Below, piece after piece: positions 1 to 11,035 of a stretch of DNA of 64,000 nt. The notes beneath the pieces were generated by a model, which was given only the letters and a program-made list of their open reading frames with translations, had not been told where the DNA came from and made no database searches. A program made the translations under genes and the position numbers. The DNA is from Paraphaeosphaeria minitans (Eukaryota; Ascomycota; Dothideomycetes; Pleosporales; Didymosphaeriaceae). Where the stretch lies: positions 2,542,001 to 2,606,000 of the forward strand of contig WJXW01000003.1 in assembly GCA_015832175.1 (NCBI GenBank). Direction: 5' to 3'. The stretch's first letter is position 1. Each line of letters begins with the position of its first letter.

Positions 1-593
1 TTCACGATAGCTCATGCGTGCTGCAGTTGCAGTCGGCTCGCACTCGCCCGGCACAAGGCCAGCTTGGGCATCGTGAGGGGACGGGCGCCGAGTCGTGGCG
101 GCAGCAGCAGCAGCAGCGCAGCGCTTGGGTAAAAAAACACGGCTGGCAGCAGACACGTCAGCGTTTTCGCGCGGGCTACTGTGGGCTACTGTGGGCAGTT
201 GGCAGTGGGCAGTGGGCAGTGGACGACAGTAGACAGTGGGCAGTGGACGACAGTGGAGAGTGGTGTGGGCTGTGGGCGTGTGGGCTGTGGGCTGAGGACT
301 AGGGAGCTTATTAGGTACTAGGCAGGAGTGGAATTGCGATGGGCGGCCAGAGGGTGGTCCACTCGGGTCTCTCGGGCTCGGCGACGAGAGTGTTCTGGGA
401 TGCATCTGTCGCCGCTCCTGGTAGTCCATCCATGTAGTCTAGGCTATAAACTCTGTCGTCGCTCCTGGGATGGGTGGAATCATGCATGTGTCAGACGAGG
501 GCAAAGGGCGGAAATCTGGGGTTGGGGTTGGGGTTGCGGCTGCGGCTGCGGCTGCGGGTGCTGCAACATTACCTACTGCGTACACGTACATTG

Positions 594-626
<33 letters not shown>
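594..626. repeat. (GCCA)n microsatellite
   Basis: About eight uninterrupted copies of a 4-bp unit (GCCA), in the region upstream of the kinase gene. It is read directly from the sequence. Confidence 0.9.
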
Positions 627-1053
627 TGCTTATCGCGGCTAGGGAAAAGGCCATAAGGAACGTCGACCTGCGTTGGCAGTTGCGGGTGCGGTGCCAGGGT
701 GAGTGAGTGGGGCGTGAAACGCTGCGGCGCGCATTGGCACTGCTCGAGCCATCCGCTCGCTCGCTCGCCCGCCCGCCCGCTCCCTTGCCCGCCCGTCGGC
801 TCTTCGCTTTTTGCCAGCGAGCACTGAGCACTGAGCACGGAGCACTGACCTCTCTGCCCACCTCAGCGTCATATACCGCCGTCCCTCCACTTGCGCCAAA
901 TTCATCTGCCCTGCGTTCATCATTGCCTCTAACGGCTACTTCGTGCTGTCTGCCCGCTCGGTTGAGCTGCTAGTCCATCGCGACGTCGGGCCACTCGAAA
1001 GTGCCTGTCAGTGCCTGTCAGTGCCTTGTCTCAAACACCGCGGCCCGTCCAAG

Positions 1054-1103
1054 ACACCCAGCACACCCAGCACGCCCAGCACGCCCAGCACACCCAGCAC
1101 ACC
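1054..1103. repeat. 9-bp tandem repeat ACRCCCAGC
   Basis: Five to six head-to-tail copies of a 9-bp unit (ACACCCAGC / ACGCCCAGC), shortly upstream of the kinase start codon. Copies differ only by A/G at the third position. Confidence 0.85.
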
Positions 1104-1204
1104 CCTCCCCATCGCACTGCCAGACACGCCGCCTGCACAGCACGTCGCCTGCACCGAACAGCGCCTGCGCAAAACAGCGCACTGCCAGAACAGCGCCCAC
1201 CCGC

Positions 1205-1231
1205 TGAGCGAGCGAGCGAGCGAGCGAGCGT
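1205..1231. repeat. (GAGC)n microsatellite
   Basis: About six to seven uninterrupted copies of GAGC, located roughly 155 bp before the kinase start codon. Confidence 0.85.
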
Positions 1232-1385
1232 CGCTGCACCCCCGATCCCCAACCCCGCACCAGAATGCCACGGCCATCGCCCTCGCGCCCCTCCGACAAC
1301 CCATAAACGACGGCTGCAAGACATGGTCGTGCCATCTGCCTAACGGTGCGAGCCGACGTCGGCGCCATCTGGCGCCCGAGTCCGT

Positions 1386-4300
1386 ATGAATCCAAACCTG
1401 CACGACGCCCACCTTGCGGCCGCCATGGCCGACGACCCGGCTACGAGCTTGACAGCGGAAGACGTGGAACCGAGCTCAGCCGTTTCGCTGTCCCATTCGC
1501 CCTCGCCCGCCCTGTGCTACAGGCACGCAAACGAGGCGTCCGCGCCTGCCGTCCACGACTTTGCGCCCTTCCACACCAGCACTCAACAAACCACCACGGT
1601 AGAACATGAGGACAAGCCGGCAGAGCGAGGCGAGGCCGACAGCACCCCGCGCTCAGAGGTGCCCTCGGTCTCCAGCGCCGTCCACGAGACGCTGCTGCAA
1701 CACACCGCTTCGCTCAGCGCAGAGCCCAGCTACTTCTCGCCCCAGCCGCTGCGCGTCCTTCACTCCAAGATTCCCCACCCGAATTCCTCCACCGAGCCAT
1801 CTCCCACAGGCGACGATGCTTCCCTAGACCCGCCGCGCTCGAGCAGCTTCGCGTCCTCGTGGCGGGCAACCAGGCCGTCACCTGCACCTCCCTCGGAAAC
1901 GGATCGTCCACCCTATCAACGCGACCTCTCGAGCGCATCGACAGCCAGCGCTGCCACGGTGCGTGCGAACTCGGTAGACGCAGCCCATCCCCATCTCCCT
2001 CCAGAGCCCCGAGATGGTCCCATCTATCCCAACCAATCCTATGCCGCCCTCCAGCTGCAACGACACCCGAACCAGACCCCGTGCATCCTGCGTGCCAAAA
2101 GCTCGCAACCTTCCCACCACTCGGGCTATTCCATGTCGCACATATCCACTTTTGGGCTGCCCGGCGAGCACCATCGCGGCGGCCTCATGGACACAGGCTC
2201 TCGCACCGTTGGCAACTCTCCCGCGAGCAGCCCTGGCCTCTTCACTCCCAACGAGCCTCGACTGCGCCACAACGAGCAATCTGACGATAACCTCTACTCG
2301 GGCCCCTGGCTCCACTATACGCACAGACAAGCACCAAAAGAAACGCACGTGGCCGATGTGGATGTGGATCCCATGTCCGGACGCAAGATTGTCAATCACT
2401 ACGAGATCCTCGACGAACTAGGCCGCGGCATGCATGGTAAGGTCAAGTTGGGGCGTGATCTACAGAGCGGTGCCACGGTCGCCATCAAGATCATCGACCG
2501 CTACTCAAAACGCCGTCGCCTAGGGAAGAATACGAGCCACGAAGACAAAATCAAACGGGAGATTGCCATTCTCAAGAAGGCTCGCCACGAAAACATCGTC
2601 GGTCTTCTCGAAGTCATTGATGATCCCTCTAAAAAGAAGGTCTACATCGTCTTGGAGCACGTCTCACTGGGTGAGGTGAAGTGGAGAAAGGAAGGCGCCA
2701 AGGAAATCTGTCTCGTAGAATGGCGCCGCATCCAGCGGGAGTCCGAAGGCATCTTCGACAACGAAAGCGCCAAGATGGAGGATGATGCCATCATCAAGCT
2801 AGCTCACCAGAAGCTACAACGCCAACAGCGGCGCCAAGCCAGAAAACGTAGGCTCATGAAGATGCAAGAGACAGTGAATGAGGCTTGGAGTCTTGAGCTT
2901 GGTGGCGACTCGGAAGACGACTACTCGGACAACGAATACAGCCCTCGAGCGTCAGCACGTGAAGGCGAGAGACCTGCCAGTCGGTTGGCCTATTCTGATC
3001 GTCAGGGATCGAGCATCAGCCAGGATGCTGCCATGGAGACTGCCTTTCGCGCAGGTACGCCTTCAGCCAACGCTCGGGAGGGCCCGTCTTCCCCGACTGG
3101 CTTGGAAGGCACAATGTATGGGGCGTACGACACGGAAGCGTTCCGTGGTCGCACCCCAAGCATCGCTGGTAGCAGCTCGTCGCTCCTTGCCAATGCCGAG
3201 GACGAGGTGCCTGAGCATTTCCATTACGTCCCTGTCATGACCATTGAGAAAGCTCGGGCAGCGTTTCGAGACACCGTTCTCGGGTTGGAGTATCTCCACT
3301 TCCAGAATGTCATCCATCGCGACATCAAGCCTGCGAACTTACTCATGACATCTCTAGGCAGGGTCAAGATCTCCGACTTTGGTGTGTCGTACCTGGGGAG
3401 TGCGCCTCGTCAGGACAGCACCGGCGACCAGTCTGAATCCGATGCACCAGAAGTCGACGAGGCCATCGAGTTGGCTAAGACGGTTGGGACGCCGGCTTTC
3501 TATGCACCCGAACTCTGCAACACTGAGCTTGACGCCGAGCCTTACAAGATCGACAAAGCCATCGATGTTTGGGCGCTTGGCGTAACATTGTATTGCCTCA
3601 TCTATGGGCGTGTTCCGTTCCACGATCAGAACCAGTTCTTCCTGATGAAGCGCATTACCGATGACGAGCCGTACATCCCCACGTATCGGCTCAAGCCTGT
3701 AGATGATAGTCCCAACTCTCGGCCGAACTCGCATGGCCGCATGTTTTTGAGTTCCGGCGACAAGAGGATGGACCACGATCTCGACTACGAAACTGTAAAC
3801 GAAGACTTGCGAGACTTACTGCAGAGGTTGTTGATCAAGGATCCACGAAGGCGAATAACGATACCCGACATCAAGCGGCACCCCTGGCTTATGCAAGGCA
3901 TCGACAATGCAGATAAATGGGTAAAGGAGACCGAGAAGCAACTTGAGGGTAACAAGATCGAGATTTCAAAGGAAGATATCGAAAAGGCTGTCGTCCCGTT
4001 CGGCGCTCTATTTGAGAAGATGCGATATACCGTCACCAAACTCAAAGACATCACCCGGAGTCTGACACGTCGAGAGTCGAAACCACGAAACCGAGCTCAA
4101 AGCACGGCTAGCGGGCAAGATGGTCCTCCTATTCTCAGTGCAAATTCGTCGAGTAGCACCATCAGCCAAGAAGGCCGCCGGCCAAGTCTAGGTCCAGGCA
4201 TGTCTATATACGAAGCGCTCAGCAAGTCGAGAGAGTCTGAACATCCGCTATCCCATAGCGTAACTGCAAGCCCTGATACGAGCATCCGGTCGCGGTATTT

Positions 4301-5657
4301 TGAGGGCGCAAACTCTCGGACCGCGTCGCCGGCTCACAGCACCGAAAGCCGTGAGCATCCGTCCCCGTTGACTTTTGGCGGGCGCCCGCGTCTCCCTGAC
4401 CGTGCGCACTCCACATTGTCGTCGGCTGCTTCAATTCGCACTGTCCGCCCGGGAGACTGGTCTAGCCAGGGTTTTCCATCCTCACCGATCATTCCACCAG
4501 CGCTGCCGGGGACCCCGACGGCTCTCGATACTCCAGGTGGCTCAAACCTTGGCGGCATCTATGGCGGCATGCCCAAACGTTTAGTACATGATGCAAGGCC
4601 TGAAGAGAGGCGACTGATACCTCCCCGGGAGGTCAGTCGCGCAAAGTCCATCGACAGGATGTTCGGCTCAGGCGACGACCCTCATGGGACGGCCAGTCTA
4701 GCAGTAAGCACCGACTTTGCTTCTGGGACGGTTGACCAGCCGGATCTGCTCAAGGAACTCTCGCCTAGTATTCTGGGCACGTCTCCTCAACTGTCGGACT
4801 TGTATATTGCCAGCCGTGCGGAGAGGGCCTGGTCGCGACAGTCTTCGTTGTCCTCAATGTCGTCACGTCTACACAAGTCCTGGGCTGCCAACGAGTTGGA
4901 AGTCGGACCATCCCTGGATCTTGCTCCGATTCCTGCAGCCCCGCCTGCGGCTCAAGACACACCAGAAGACAGGTTCAACAGGGCCAAAGACGAATTTCTT
5001 CGCCGAAAGCTGAGAGAGGCTGAGCTTGGACGGCAGAGGGCCAACTCAAACCCCTCCCAACGATCTCCATCTACTCATAGCCAGAACGAGTGTCCTCCAA
5101 GCCCTGATGATGAGATCTTCCTCCAACACCACCATAAAGTCGAAGAGTTCCTCGGCCAGCAGCATGTGCAGCAGCCGCCATGCGCAACTAGTCCCGCCAC
5201 CAGACCAGTCACCACTCCAGCCCACGTGAGAACCATCGCGTCAAGCTCGTCAGAAGAGCAGTTCACCTGCATATCGCAGTCTACTTCAAACCCGTCGGTC
5301 CCTTCAGTGGCTTCTGCAACGTCGTCACTGGCCTTGGATAAACATGCGATGGCTAAGATGACGTCTGCAGCTTCTGGCAGCTCCATCCATATCAATCAGT
5401 TCAATGCACCGACTGACGACCCAGCCGGCTACGACGGAGATCATGCTGTCGAGAGCGAAGACGAAGACTCGGAGGAGGAGTTCCTAGTCATGGGGAAGAA
5501 GAAGAAGCCTGCGCCTGATCCTTCACGAAGCGAATCCATTACCAATGCCGAGTTTGCCCGGTCCAATGTTCGCAAAGAACTCGGATATCGACGTCGCTCG
5601 AACCGCAGCGGGAGTAACGGCACGGTGAAGAAGGTCCCGCCGCCGGGCACTGACTGA
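1386..5657 (+). CDS. Ser/Thr protein kinase, fungal SNF1-activating (Sak1/Tos3/Elm1, Ssp1)-like
   Basis: An intronless frame of 1423 codons. The kinase domain covers about residues 340-836: glycine loop G346-R-G-M-H-G351, VAIK with ATP-binding K368, catalytic HRD at 644-646 followed by IKPAN, DFG at 664-666, APE at 707-709, and a closing HPW motif around W834. A charged, low-complexity insert of roughly 190 residues (about 434-620) sits between the hinge (IVLEHVSLGEV) and the helix before HRD; I know this insert from filamentous-fungal homologues of yeast Sak1/Tos3/Elm1 and S. pombe Ssp1. By family, it would phosphorylate the activation loop of SNF1/AMPK in the cytoplasm. The N-terminal 340 and C-terminal 590 residues are Ser/Pro-rich and probably disordered; near the C-terminus an acidic run precedes KKKK. 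The first ATG (1386) has a poor context, whereas the in-frame ATG at 1425 lies in GCCGCCATGG, so translation may start at residue 14. The SNF1-activating subgroup is inferred; kinase identity is certain. Confidence 0.93.
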   Translation: MNPNLHDAHLAAAMADDPATSLTAEDVEPSSAVSLSHSPSPALCYRHANEASAPAVHDFAPFHTSTQQTTTVEHEDKPAERGEADSTPRSEVPSVSSAVHETLLQHTASLSAEPSYFSPQPLRVLHSKIPHPNSSTEPSPTGDDASLDPPRSSSFASSWRATRPSPAPPSETDRPPYQRDLSSASTASAATVRANSVDAAHPHLPPEPRDGPIYPNQSYAALQLQRHPNQTPCILRAKSSQPSHHSGYSMSHISTFGLPGEHHRGGLMDTGSRTVGNSPASSPGLFTPNEPRLRHNEQSDDNLYSGPWLHYTHRQAPKETHVADVDVDPMSGRKIVNHYEILDELGRGMHGKVKLGRDLQSGATVAIKIIDRYSKRRRLGKNTSHEDKIKREIAILKKARHENIVGLLEVIDDPSKKKVYIVLEHVSLGEVKWRKEGAKEICLVEWRRIQRESEGIFDNESAKMEDDAIIKLAHQKLQRQQRRQARKRRLMKMQETVNEAWSLELGGDSEDDYSDNEYSPRASAREGERPASRLAYSDRQGSSISQDAAMETAFRAGTPSANAREGPSSPTGLEGTMYGAYDTEAFRGRTPSIAGSSSSLLANAEDEVPEHFHYVPVMTIEKARAAFRDTVLGLEYLHFQNVIHRDIKPANLLMTSLGRVKISDFGVSYLGSAPRQDSTGDQSESDAPEVDEAIELAKTVGTPAFYAPELCNTELDAEPYKIDKAIDVWALGVTLYCLIYGRVPFHDQNQFFLMKRITDDEPYIPTYRLKPVDDSPNSRPNSHGRMFLSSGDKRMDHDLDYETVNEDLRDLLQRLLIKDPRRRITIPDIKRHPWLMQGIDNADKWVKETEKQLEGNKIEISKEDIEKAVVPFGALFEKMRYTVTKLKDITRSLTRRESKPRNRAQSTASGQDGPPILSANSSSSTISQEGRRPSLGPGMSIYEALSKSRESEHPLSHSVTASPDTSIRSRYFEGANSRTASPAHSTESREHPSPLTFGGRPRLPDRAHSTLSSAASIRTVRPGDWSSQGFPSSPIIPPALPGTPTALDTPGGSNLGGIYGGMPKRLVHDARPEERRLIPPREVSRAKSIDRMFGSGDDPHGTASLAVSTDFASGTVDQPDLLKELSPSILGTSPQLSDLYIASRAERAWSRQSSLSSMSSRLHKSWAANELEVGPSLDLAPIPAAPPAAQDTPEDRFNRAKDEFLRRKLREAELGRQRANSNPSQRSPSTHSQNECPPSPDDEIFLQHHHKVEEFLGQQHVQQPPCATSPATRPVTTPAHVRTIASSSSEEQFTCISQSTSNPSVPSVASATSSLALDKHAMAKMTSAASGSSIHINQFNAPTDDPAGYDGDHAVESEDEDSEEEFLVMGKKKKPAPDPSRSESITNAEFARSNVRKELGYRRRSNRSGSNGTVKKVPPPGTD

Positions 5658-6724
5658 TCCACTTGGTCAACCCACCCACGCCGATCCACTTGGGCTGCCG
5701 CGCTACAATCCATACTTATTTCCTGTTACTGATCCACATGTACCACTACCGTCTCATAATGTCCTGGTCACAAACGCATATACCCGTCGAGTTCGGTTTC
5801 CACATTGTTATCGTATATACCAGGAGTCAGCAGTCGTCGCATGTACCAAAAACAACACGCTCATAACACCTATTGCCCCCACCCACTGCAACCGGAAGGA
5901 TTTCTCACAAAATAACATGGGGCGGCGCACTTTCCTACCTATCGTATCTCTATCTGCGCGCTTTCTTGCTCTTCATTTCCGGCGGTCTTTGTGATTTTTG
6001 TTTTTCTTTCTTGTTCCTTTTGGCTTTGCATGTGCATATCATATGGGTGGGTGCGCGTTGTTTCATGATGTCGGGACGATGTGTGCTTTGTATACCTTTG
6101 ATGAGGGATGAATGGCAGGGTTGGACAACCGGGGGTTGCGCGTGTTAGATACAGTATGAATGATGGGATGGGACAGACGAAACTCTCTACTTTGACGGTG
6201 GGGTGGGATGCGTAATGATGAGACGAGATCAGGTGGATCGGTTTTAGCTGTATATATACCGTTCTGTGGACTATCGCGTCCTGCCTTGGATGTGCGTATG
6301 TATGTCATTGTGTGAGACCAAATCAGACTCTGGCCTGGGTAAACAACCCCATTCCATCTTTCTTCGACTTGTACCCGTCACTCAATACGCGGATTGGATT
6401 ATCATTGAAGACCTGCACCCACAAGCAGCCCCGCGCCTTCCCACATCGTGTGCACTAGCTCCATCTAGGCAATCGCCACTGCCGACTGGCTTCATCGCTC
6501 ACACAACTTGTTCACTTCAACAACTCTACGTTCAATTCTTCTTGGTGGCCGGATTACTTCTAATTACACAAGATTGATAGACGACTGCTAGGAGCGAGCG
6601 TCGCGAAGCAACAAAGCGAGTGCATTGGCAGGTGCGAAGACCGCCAGGGTATCATGACACGGAACTCCACCTGCCACCCAGAACTTCCTTCTTCGACAGT
6701 TCCACCTCAGCATCGGTTTTGTCA
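5658..6724. other. intergenic region between convergent genes
   Basis: This region separates the 3' ends of the kinase gene (+) and the Zn2Cys6 gene (-). It is T-rich around 5940-6030, as expected for 3' UTR and polyadenylation signals. No frame in it has recognisable domains, and I see nothing else. Confidence 0.6.
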
Positions 6725-8315
6725 TCAAGTAAGGCCCTCCGAATCCTTCCACGCTCGCTCGTAGTAATCTAGGTGCTTCTGTCCATATAACCTCATCATC
6801 GGATATCGCGTCACCTGCCTCGGCCACTCCATGTAATGTCTTAACTCTAGAGGCACGTTTTTGTAAATTCCATCGACCCATCCTGGAACAGAGGTTGGCG
6901 CATCGATACCCTGAAATCCTATCCTTTCGAGCATCAGAATCGGCGTTAACACAGCTTGAAGCGCGATGAAATGGCCCAACAGAATCTGAGCGATACTGTT
7001 GTTTGGATCGATGAAAGACTGGAACTCGTCGTACGTCCATCGCGATGGGATGTTGTACAGTTGTACAAAAGTAGTGTACGCTTGGATCGGTCTGTCATAG
7101 GCATTCTCCACTGTTCGAATCAACGCATTCCAGAACATCTTCTCCCCGTCGGTCATATTGAGTAATTCGATATCGTGGATCGACAGAGCGGCGAGATCCA
7201 GGTCACCTCGGTCCACAAGAGTCTTCTGCGACGCGCACATACGGGTTCGCATCGTCGCAAGATGCTCATCTTCCCGAAATGCCTGGATTGTTCAGCTTTT
7301 GTCTGTTATAAACCTGCCCGAGAATGGAACTGCACGCGAAACAAAGACTCACGTGAAAGGCCGAGTCGACGTTGTCCAGCGTGCCCTCTAAGGCGATCAG
7401 ATTGCAACCTCTCACCATCGTCAGAAATTCTAGGAGACCATCCTGGAGATGACTTGACTGAAATGCAAGTGCCAACGCCGCCGCCATTCTCGCATCACGC
7501 TCGTTCCTCGTCTTTGGCGGCACTGACAGCGCTTCATTCAATGCCTTGACTGCCAGTATCCGATGCGATATAGCCTCTTCGGCAACATTGGCACTCGACA
7601 CTGCGTCCAGATGCGATGCCGCCAGTGCGAGAATCGAATGAATCAAGTACTCGTACTGTAGATATCAGTGCTTATCCAATGGTCGTCCAACTATCTGCGT
7701 GCACAATTGTTGCGTCGAATACCATCATGACGCAGGGGGCAAACAAAGAGCTCTTGAAGCAGACATGACTTACATTATGTGCGAAGCTTGGTATCACGGT
7801 GATCCATATGTTGTCCGCGCCTACCGGCAGATGAGGATACGCTGTGATCAAAAAGTGATGGAACAGGCGCATATCCGCCATAGTCTACCTGCCACGTCAG
7901 ATGCTGCCGGGTAACGCAAGACATCTGGATCACTCACGAACACGCCAGGCGTTGAGCGCAAATTTAACATCTCCTGTGGATTTGGGGAGAGCTGTGATTG
8001 CTGCGTTGTCTGGATAATATTTTCTGAATACTCACACCGCAACCCTGCCTTCATGCAGTGGTTGCATTCCGGGTGTCTCTCGTTACACTTGATTCTACGT
8101 CGCTTGCAGTTGTAGCAGCCTCGTCTAGACTTGGTGTGGCCCTTCCTCGGAATCGGTTTGCGAGGCTGAGGAGGCGGCTGTTGGCTCTCTTCTCGGCTGT
8201 CGTTTCGACTGCGAATCTCAGAATAAGTATCTGGCGAACTGTTCGAGGTGCCGTCGGAATGGTCCATGGGTTGGCGATCAGGCAGCGATGGCAGCGACAT
8301 GGAAGATCTCAACAT
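6725..8315 (-). CDS. Zn2Cys6 transcription factor, Upc2-like
   Basis: Four exons on the minus strand, all joined in phase 0: 8315-7938, 7884-7774, 7655-7353 and 7282-6725. The introns are 53, 118 and 70 nt with GTGAGT, GTAAGT and GTGAGT donors and TAG, CAG and CAG acceptors. The product is 449 aa. Residues 67-94 form a canonical Zn2Cys6 cluster (C67, C70, C77, C84, C87, C94), preceded by the basic KSRRGC stretch. The C-terminal two thirds match the fungal-specific domain of sterol-uptake-control-type (Upc2/Ecm22-like) regulators, including the ADMRLFHHFL block, a YEYLIHSILALAASHL block and a PSRWTYDEFQ block. It should be a nuclear DNA-binding regulator; targets cannot be read from the sequence. 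The next in-frame ATGs (8300, 8270) are possible starts; none has a strong context. It diverges from the GH92 gene across a 2.7-kb gap. Confidence 0.88.
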
Positions 8316-10200
8316 GCGCAAGGCCGCAAACAGCCTCCCCCTGCGCGATATAAACAGCCCGCTTGACTGGTACGCACCAATTTACGAGAGAATTTGGGGG
8401 CTTATACCGGAGGTGTGGACCAGCTCCACGGGAAGATGAGGTGGAATGCCCAGCTGAGTCACTGCCTTGCTCGTATTCCGACGAATAGGAGTCTTTCTGC
8501 CACCGAACTGTCGGTCGCGCGACAGGCCTGGGGTCTTTAGCATGTCAAGATACAGCTCACTGGAACGCAGCCGACATAGATAGCGGGTTGAAGACCGAGC
8601 CGACACTGCATCAACTCGCAGTACGTCGGCATGCACAACGGGAGCAGAGCTTGAGGCTGCCACTGGACGCGTCTTCTACTTTTTTCGAAGTCGTATTCCT
8701 GTTGTTGAGAATGGCACTGTGCAACAAAATAGCAGTTTCAATACGCGCCCCTCACGTCCGAGGGTCGCAGGCTATTTTTGCGCTGTTGGAGAGACAAGCC
8801 TCGCCAAGCTCTGGGAGATTGTGTGGTGATAGGTACCGTACGGTAAGTAGGCGTAGGAGCACGACTCCGCATCCCCAAAGGGCACGCAACGAGCATATGA
8901 GGTCATCTGTGGACTCAAAGACAACCAGCACGACGTAATGATATCTCGAGCTGAAGATCAAACACCGCACATCCGCTGCATCGTCACCCGTCGGTGATGC
9001 AGCCGCAGGCACGCTGTCCATCTGGTTCAATCAATTTCAAGGCAATCTTGGGCAAGGCCAAGTGGACTAGGCCGTTCTTGACAGGTCTGGCGAAACGCTC
9101 CCTGACTGCCGGGTCTAGGCGATCACATGTGCTGCCGTTGTTGCTGCTATATCTGGCTTCGATACGAGCTCTTGTTGTAACCTACCAGCCCCATGTCCGG
9201 CCTCGCCGTCTTGGACGTTACCAGCTACGAGACACTCTAAAGCTCTTGTTGCACAAGAGTCTATCGTTCGTCCGAGGTATATCAAAATTCCCCTCGTCTC
9301 CAGCACCTGCGGAAGAAACACGGCTCGATCTTCATTCAAGCTTCTCGTAAAGATTAGATACTACACTTCAGGGTTCCCGAGCGCCTCCCATTGTGACAGG
9401 AGTTACTCACCCGCGAGACCCTCGGGGTCTTTCTTCAGAGCTACCACGGCGCACCAACACTTCCAGAAGGACACCACGAACACCAACTATGCGTCTGACC
9501 AGGCAGAATGTAGCAATGGCTTATGCTGCGTTGCAGATATGCTTCCTTGATGAAGATCTCTGGGTAGTTCTTGGTCGGCATGTTTCAATTGAGGCTGCGT
9601 GTGCACCTTACCCTCTTTACCTCCGAAGGTGGGTGGCTTCGTGGAGTGTCCCCTCTCCACAAATGCTGCCTTCCGGCGCCTGCCATGAATGGTTCCTATC
9701 CTGCTATTGTGACTTTTCAGTCAACGTATTGAGGTATTGAACGATGAGCTTGTTGCAACTAGATTAAGTCACTTCTTTTTTGAAGCACTGCTGCCTGCAC
9801 CTCGTGTCACTAAATTGGGGAGGGCAGGGGTTTCTACTTTGGTTGTGGCAGCCTTTGCGATAAAAAGATATATCAGCAGCGAGTGCGGCTATTGCGAAGA
9901 GATTCGGACAGTTTCTGCTGGATTAGTATGTGGCTGGCTTGTTCCTCTCGCCATCGCCGTCGACATCTCCATCGCGCCCAATCAATCATCATCGCGACAC
10001 TTTTCTAGCCGGCCTCGCTATGACTACCGGCCTACGTACCTTTTTCGACTGGCCTGGCACACGCTTCCCGAGTCAAGAGGTCTCACGAGGACGACGGAAC
10101 GTGGGAGTCTGTATACATTGACACTGGACCATACTCGCGCATACAGAACACAGCCAGTCCACAACTTTTCCATGCTAACACAAAAACACGTACCTAGGAG
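8316..10200. other. gene-free intergenic stretch
   Basis: This is the first part of the region between the divergent Zn2Cys6 and GH92 genes. Frames of 60-160 codons exist on both strands (for example 8752-9030 and 9115-9339 minus, 9737-10213 plus), but none shows a recognisable domain or a consistent exon chain. The composition resembles the coding region, so an old decayed gene, perhaps the missing part of the HET-like remnant that follows, is possible. A near-palindrome GGTACCGTACGGTA occurs near 8832. Confidence 0.45.
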
Positions 10201-10706
10201 ATGGGAAGCCTAAACAGCGGGATCGGCTTCGCAGACTATCCATACGGCTCCGATCTCGCTCGAATAGACGACATACGCGTCGAGCTTGCCACTGCTGACG
10301 ATCCGTACGGCTAAGTCGCGGCTGCAGAAATTATCTGGACGGGTCTGACTTTGATAATTGATGCATCGGCGTGACAGAACCTTCTTCCTAACCAAAGCCG
10401 GAGCAACAAATATGGAAAAGGAATATCAATGCAAATACACAATGACGAGACTCTTACAGTGATTTGCTTGCGAAGGGTGGAATTGAAGGCTACAGCGCCA
10501 CGTGCGGGTTACTTTTCGTAAGGCAGGATACAGAGACGTGGAGGCGCGTTGGGTATGCTGCGCTTGTGGATCGCGAGGGCAAGTGTTTGGATCAAGGGAC
10601 GGTAACGAAGACGGTGCGGATTGTATTATATCGTGCTCCAGTCGCGTTAGGATCATGCCTGCCAAAACACGATGCTGACGACTTTTTCCTGTTGTATGTT
10701 CAGTAG
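10201..10706 (+). pseudogene. remnant of a HET-type (heterokaryon incompatibility) protein C-terminus
   Basis: Two plus-strand segments in different frames resemble the C-terminal part of fungal HET-domain proteins. The first (10201-10311) ends with ELATADDPYG, like the 'DPYG-x-V-x-x-G-E-I' segment that follows the cysteine-rich core, and is broken by an in-frame TAA at 10312 before VAAAEIIWTGLTL. The second (about 10464-10640) reads YSATCGLLFVRQDTETWRRVGY, like the usual closing block with WRRVGY. Stops and frame changes separate them, and no N-terminal HET core was found upstream. HET genes often decay in ascomycete genomes. Identification rests on motif memory and is tentative. Confidence 0.4.
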
Positions 10707-11035
10707 CATCTAGTTTACTCATACATACACCAAGTGACAAGTCCACGACACGGGGTATGAGCGGACTTTCTTGTAATCGAGAGTTGGTCACAGGTTCGGA
10801 AACTTGGTCGAAGGATCGAACGGTAGGTACCGTAACGTTGGAGTTGCAGCATCGACAGGGTCAATAGTAACCCGACCCCGCATCGTACCACTCAATCAGG
10901 CAGGAGCCATATCGAGTGTGACGTCTTACGGGGCCTGCAATTCCATACGAGCATCTCTGATAAGAGGAATGATGCATCTTGATACTATGTTGCGATTTCT
11001 TTGTCGCAATTGTATTTTGCGATAGTAAGGTCATC
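10707..11035. other. probable promoter region of the GH92 gene
   Basis: No frame is supported here. The stretch directly precedes the GH92 start codon. A short near-palindrome, TAGGTACCGTA, lies near 10825; I see no clear TATA box. Confidence 0.4.

Larger units (their letters stand above)
1..1385. other. upstream region of the kinase gene, low-complexity rich
   Basis: I see no convincing gene here. Open frames on both strands come from short tandem repeats and compositional bias and have no recognisable domain. The stretch is best read as promoter and 5' leader of the kinase gene at 1386. It holds GGGCAGT-type repeats (about 196-260), a (TTGGGG)/(GCGGCT) run (about 518-558), a (GCCA)n tract, CACTGAG repeats (about 819-849), a GTGCCTGTCA duplication (about 1001-1020), a 9-bp repeat and a (GAGC)n tract. 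Confidence 0.6.

Noticed and set aside
518..536. TTGGGG repeats resembling a telomere motif
   Set aside because: Only about three units, the unit differs from the fungal TTAGGG type, and it lies in ordinary gene-bearing DNA.
439..861. A 140-codon minus-strand frame in the upstream region, with Ala and Gly-Trp-Leu-Ala repeats
   Set aside because: The repeats are translations of the GCGGCT and GCCA tandem tracts, and no domain is visible. The overlapping plus-strand frames have the same origin.
6588..7040. 150-codon minus-strand frame
   Set aside because: It overlaps the last exon of the Zn2Cys6 gene in another frame and lacks family motifs.
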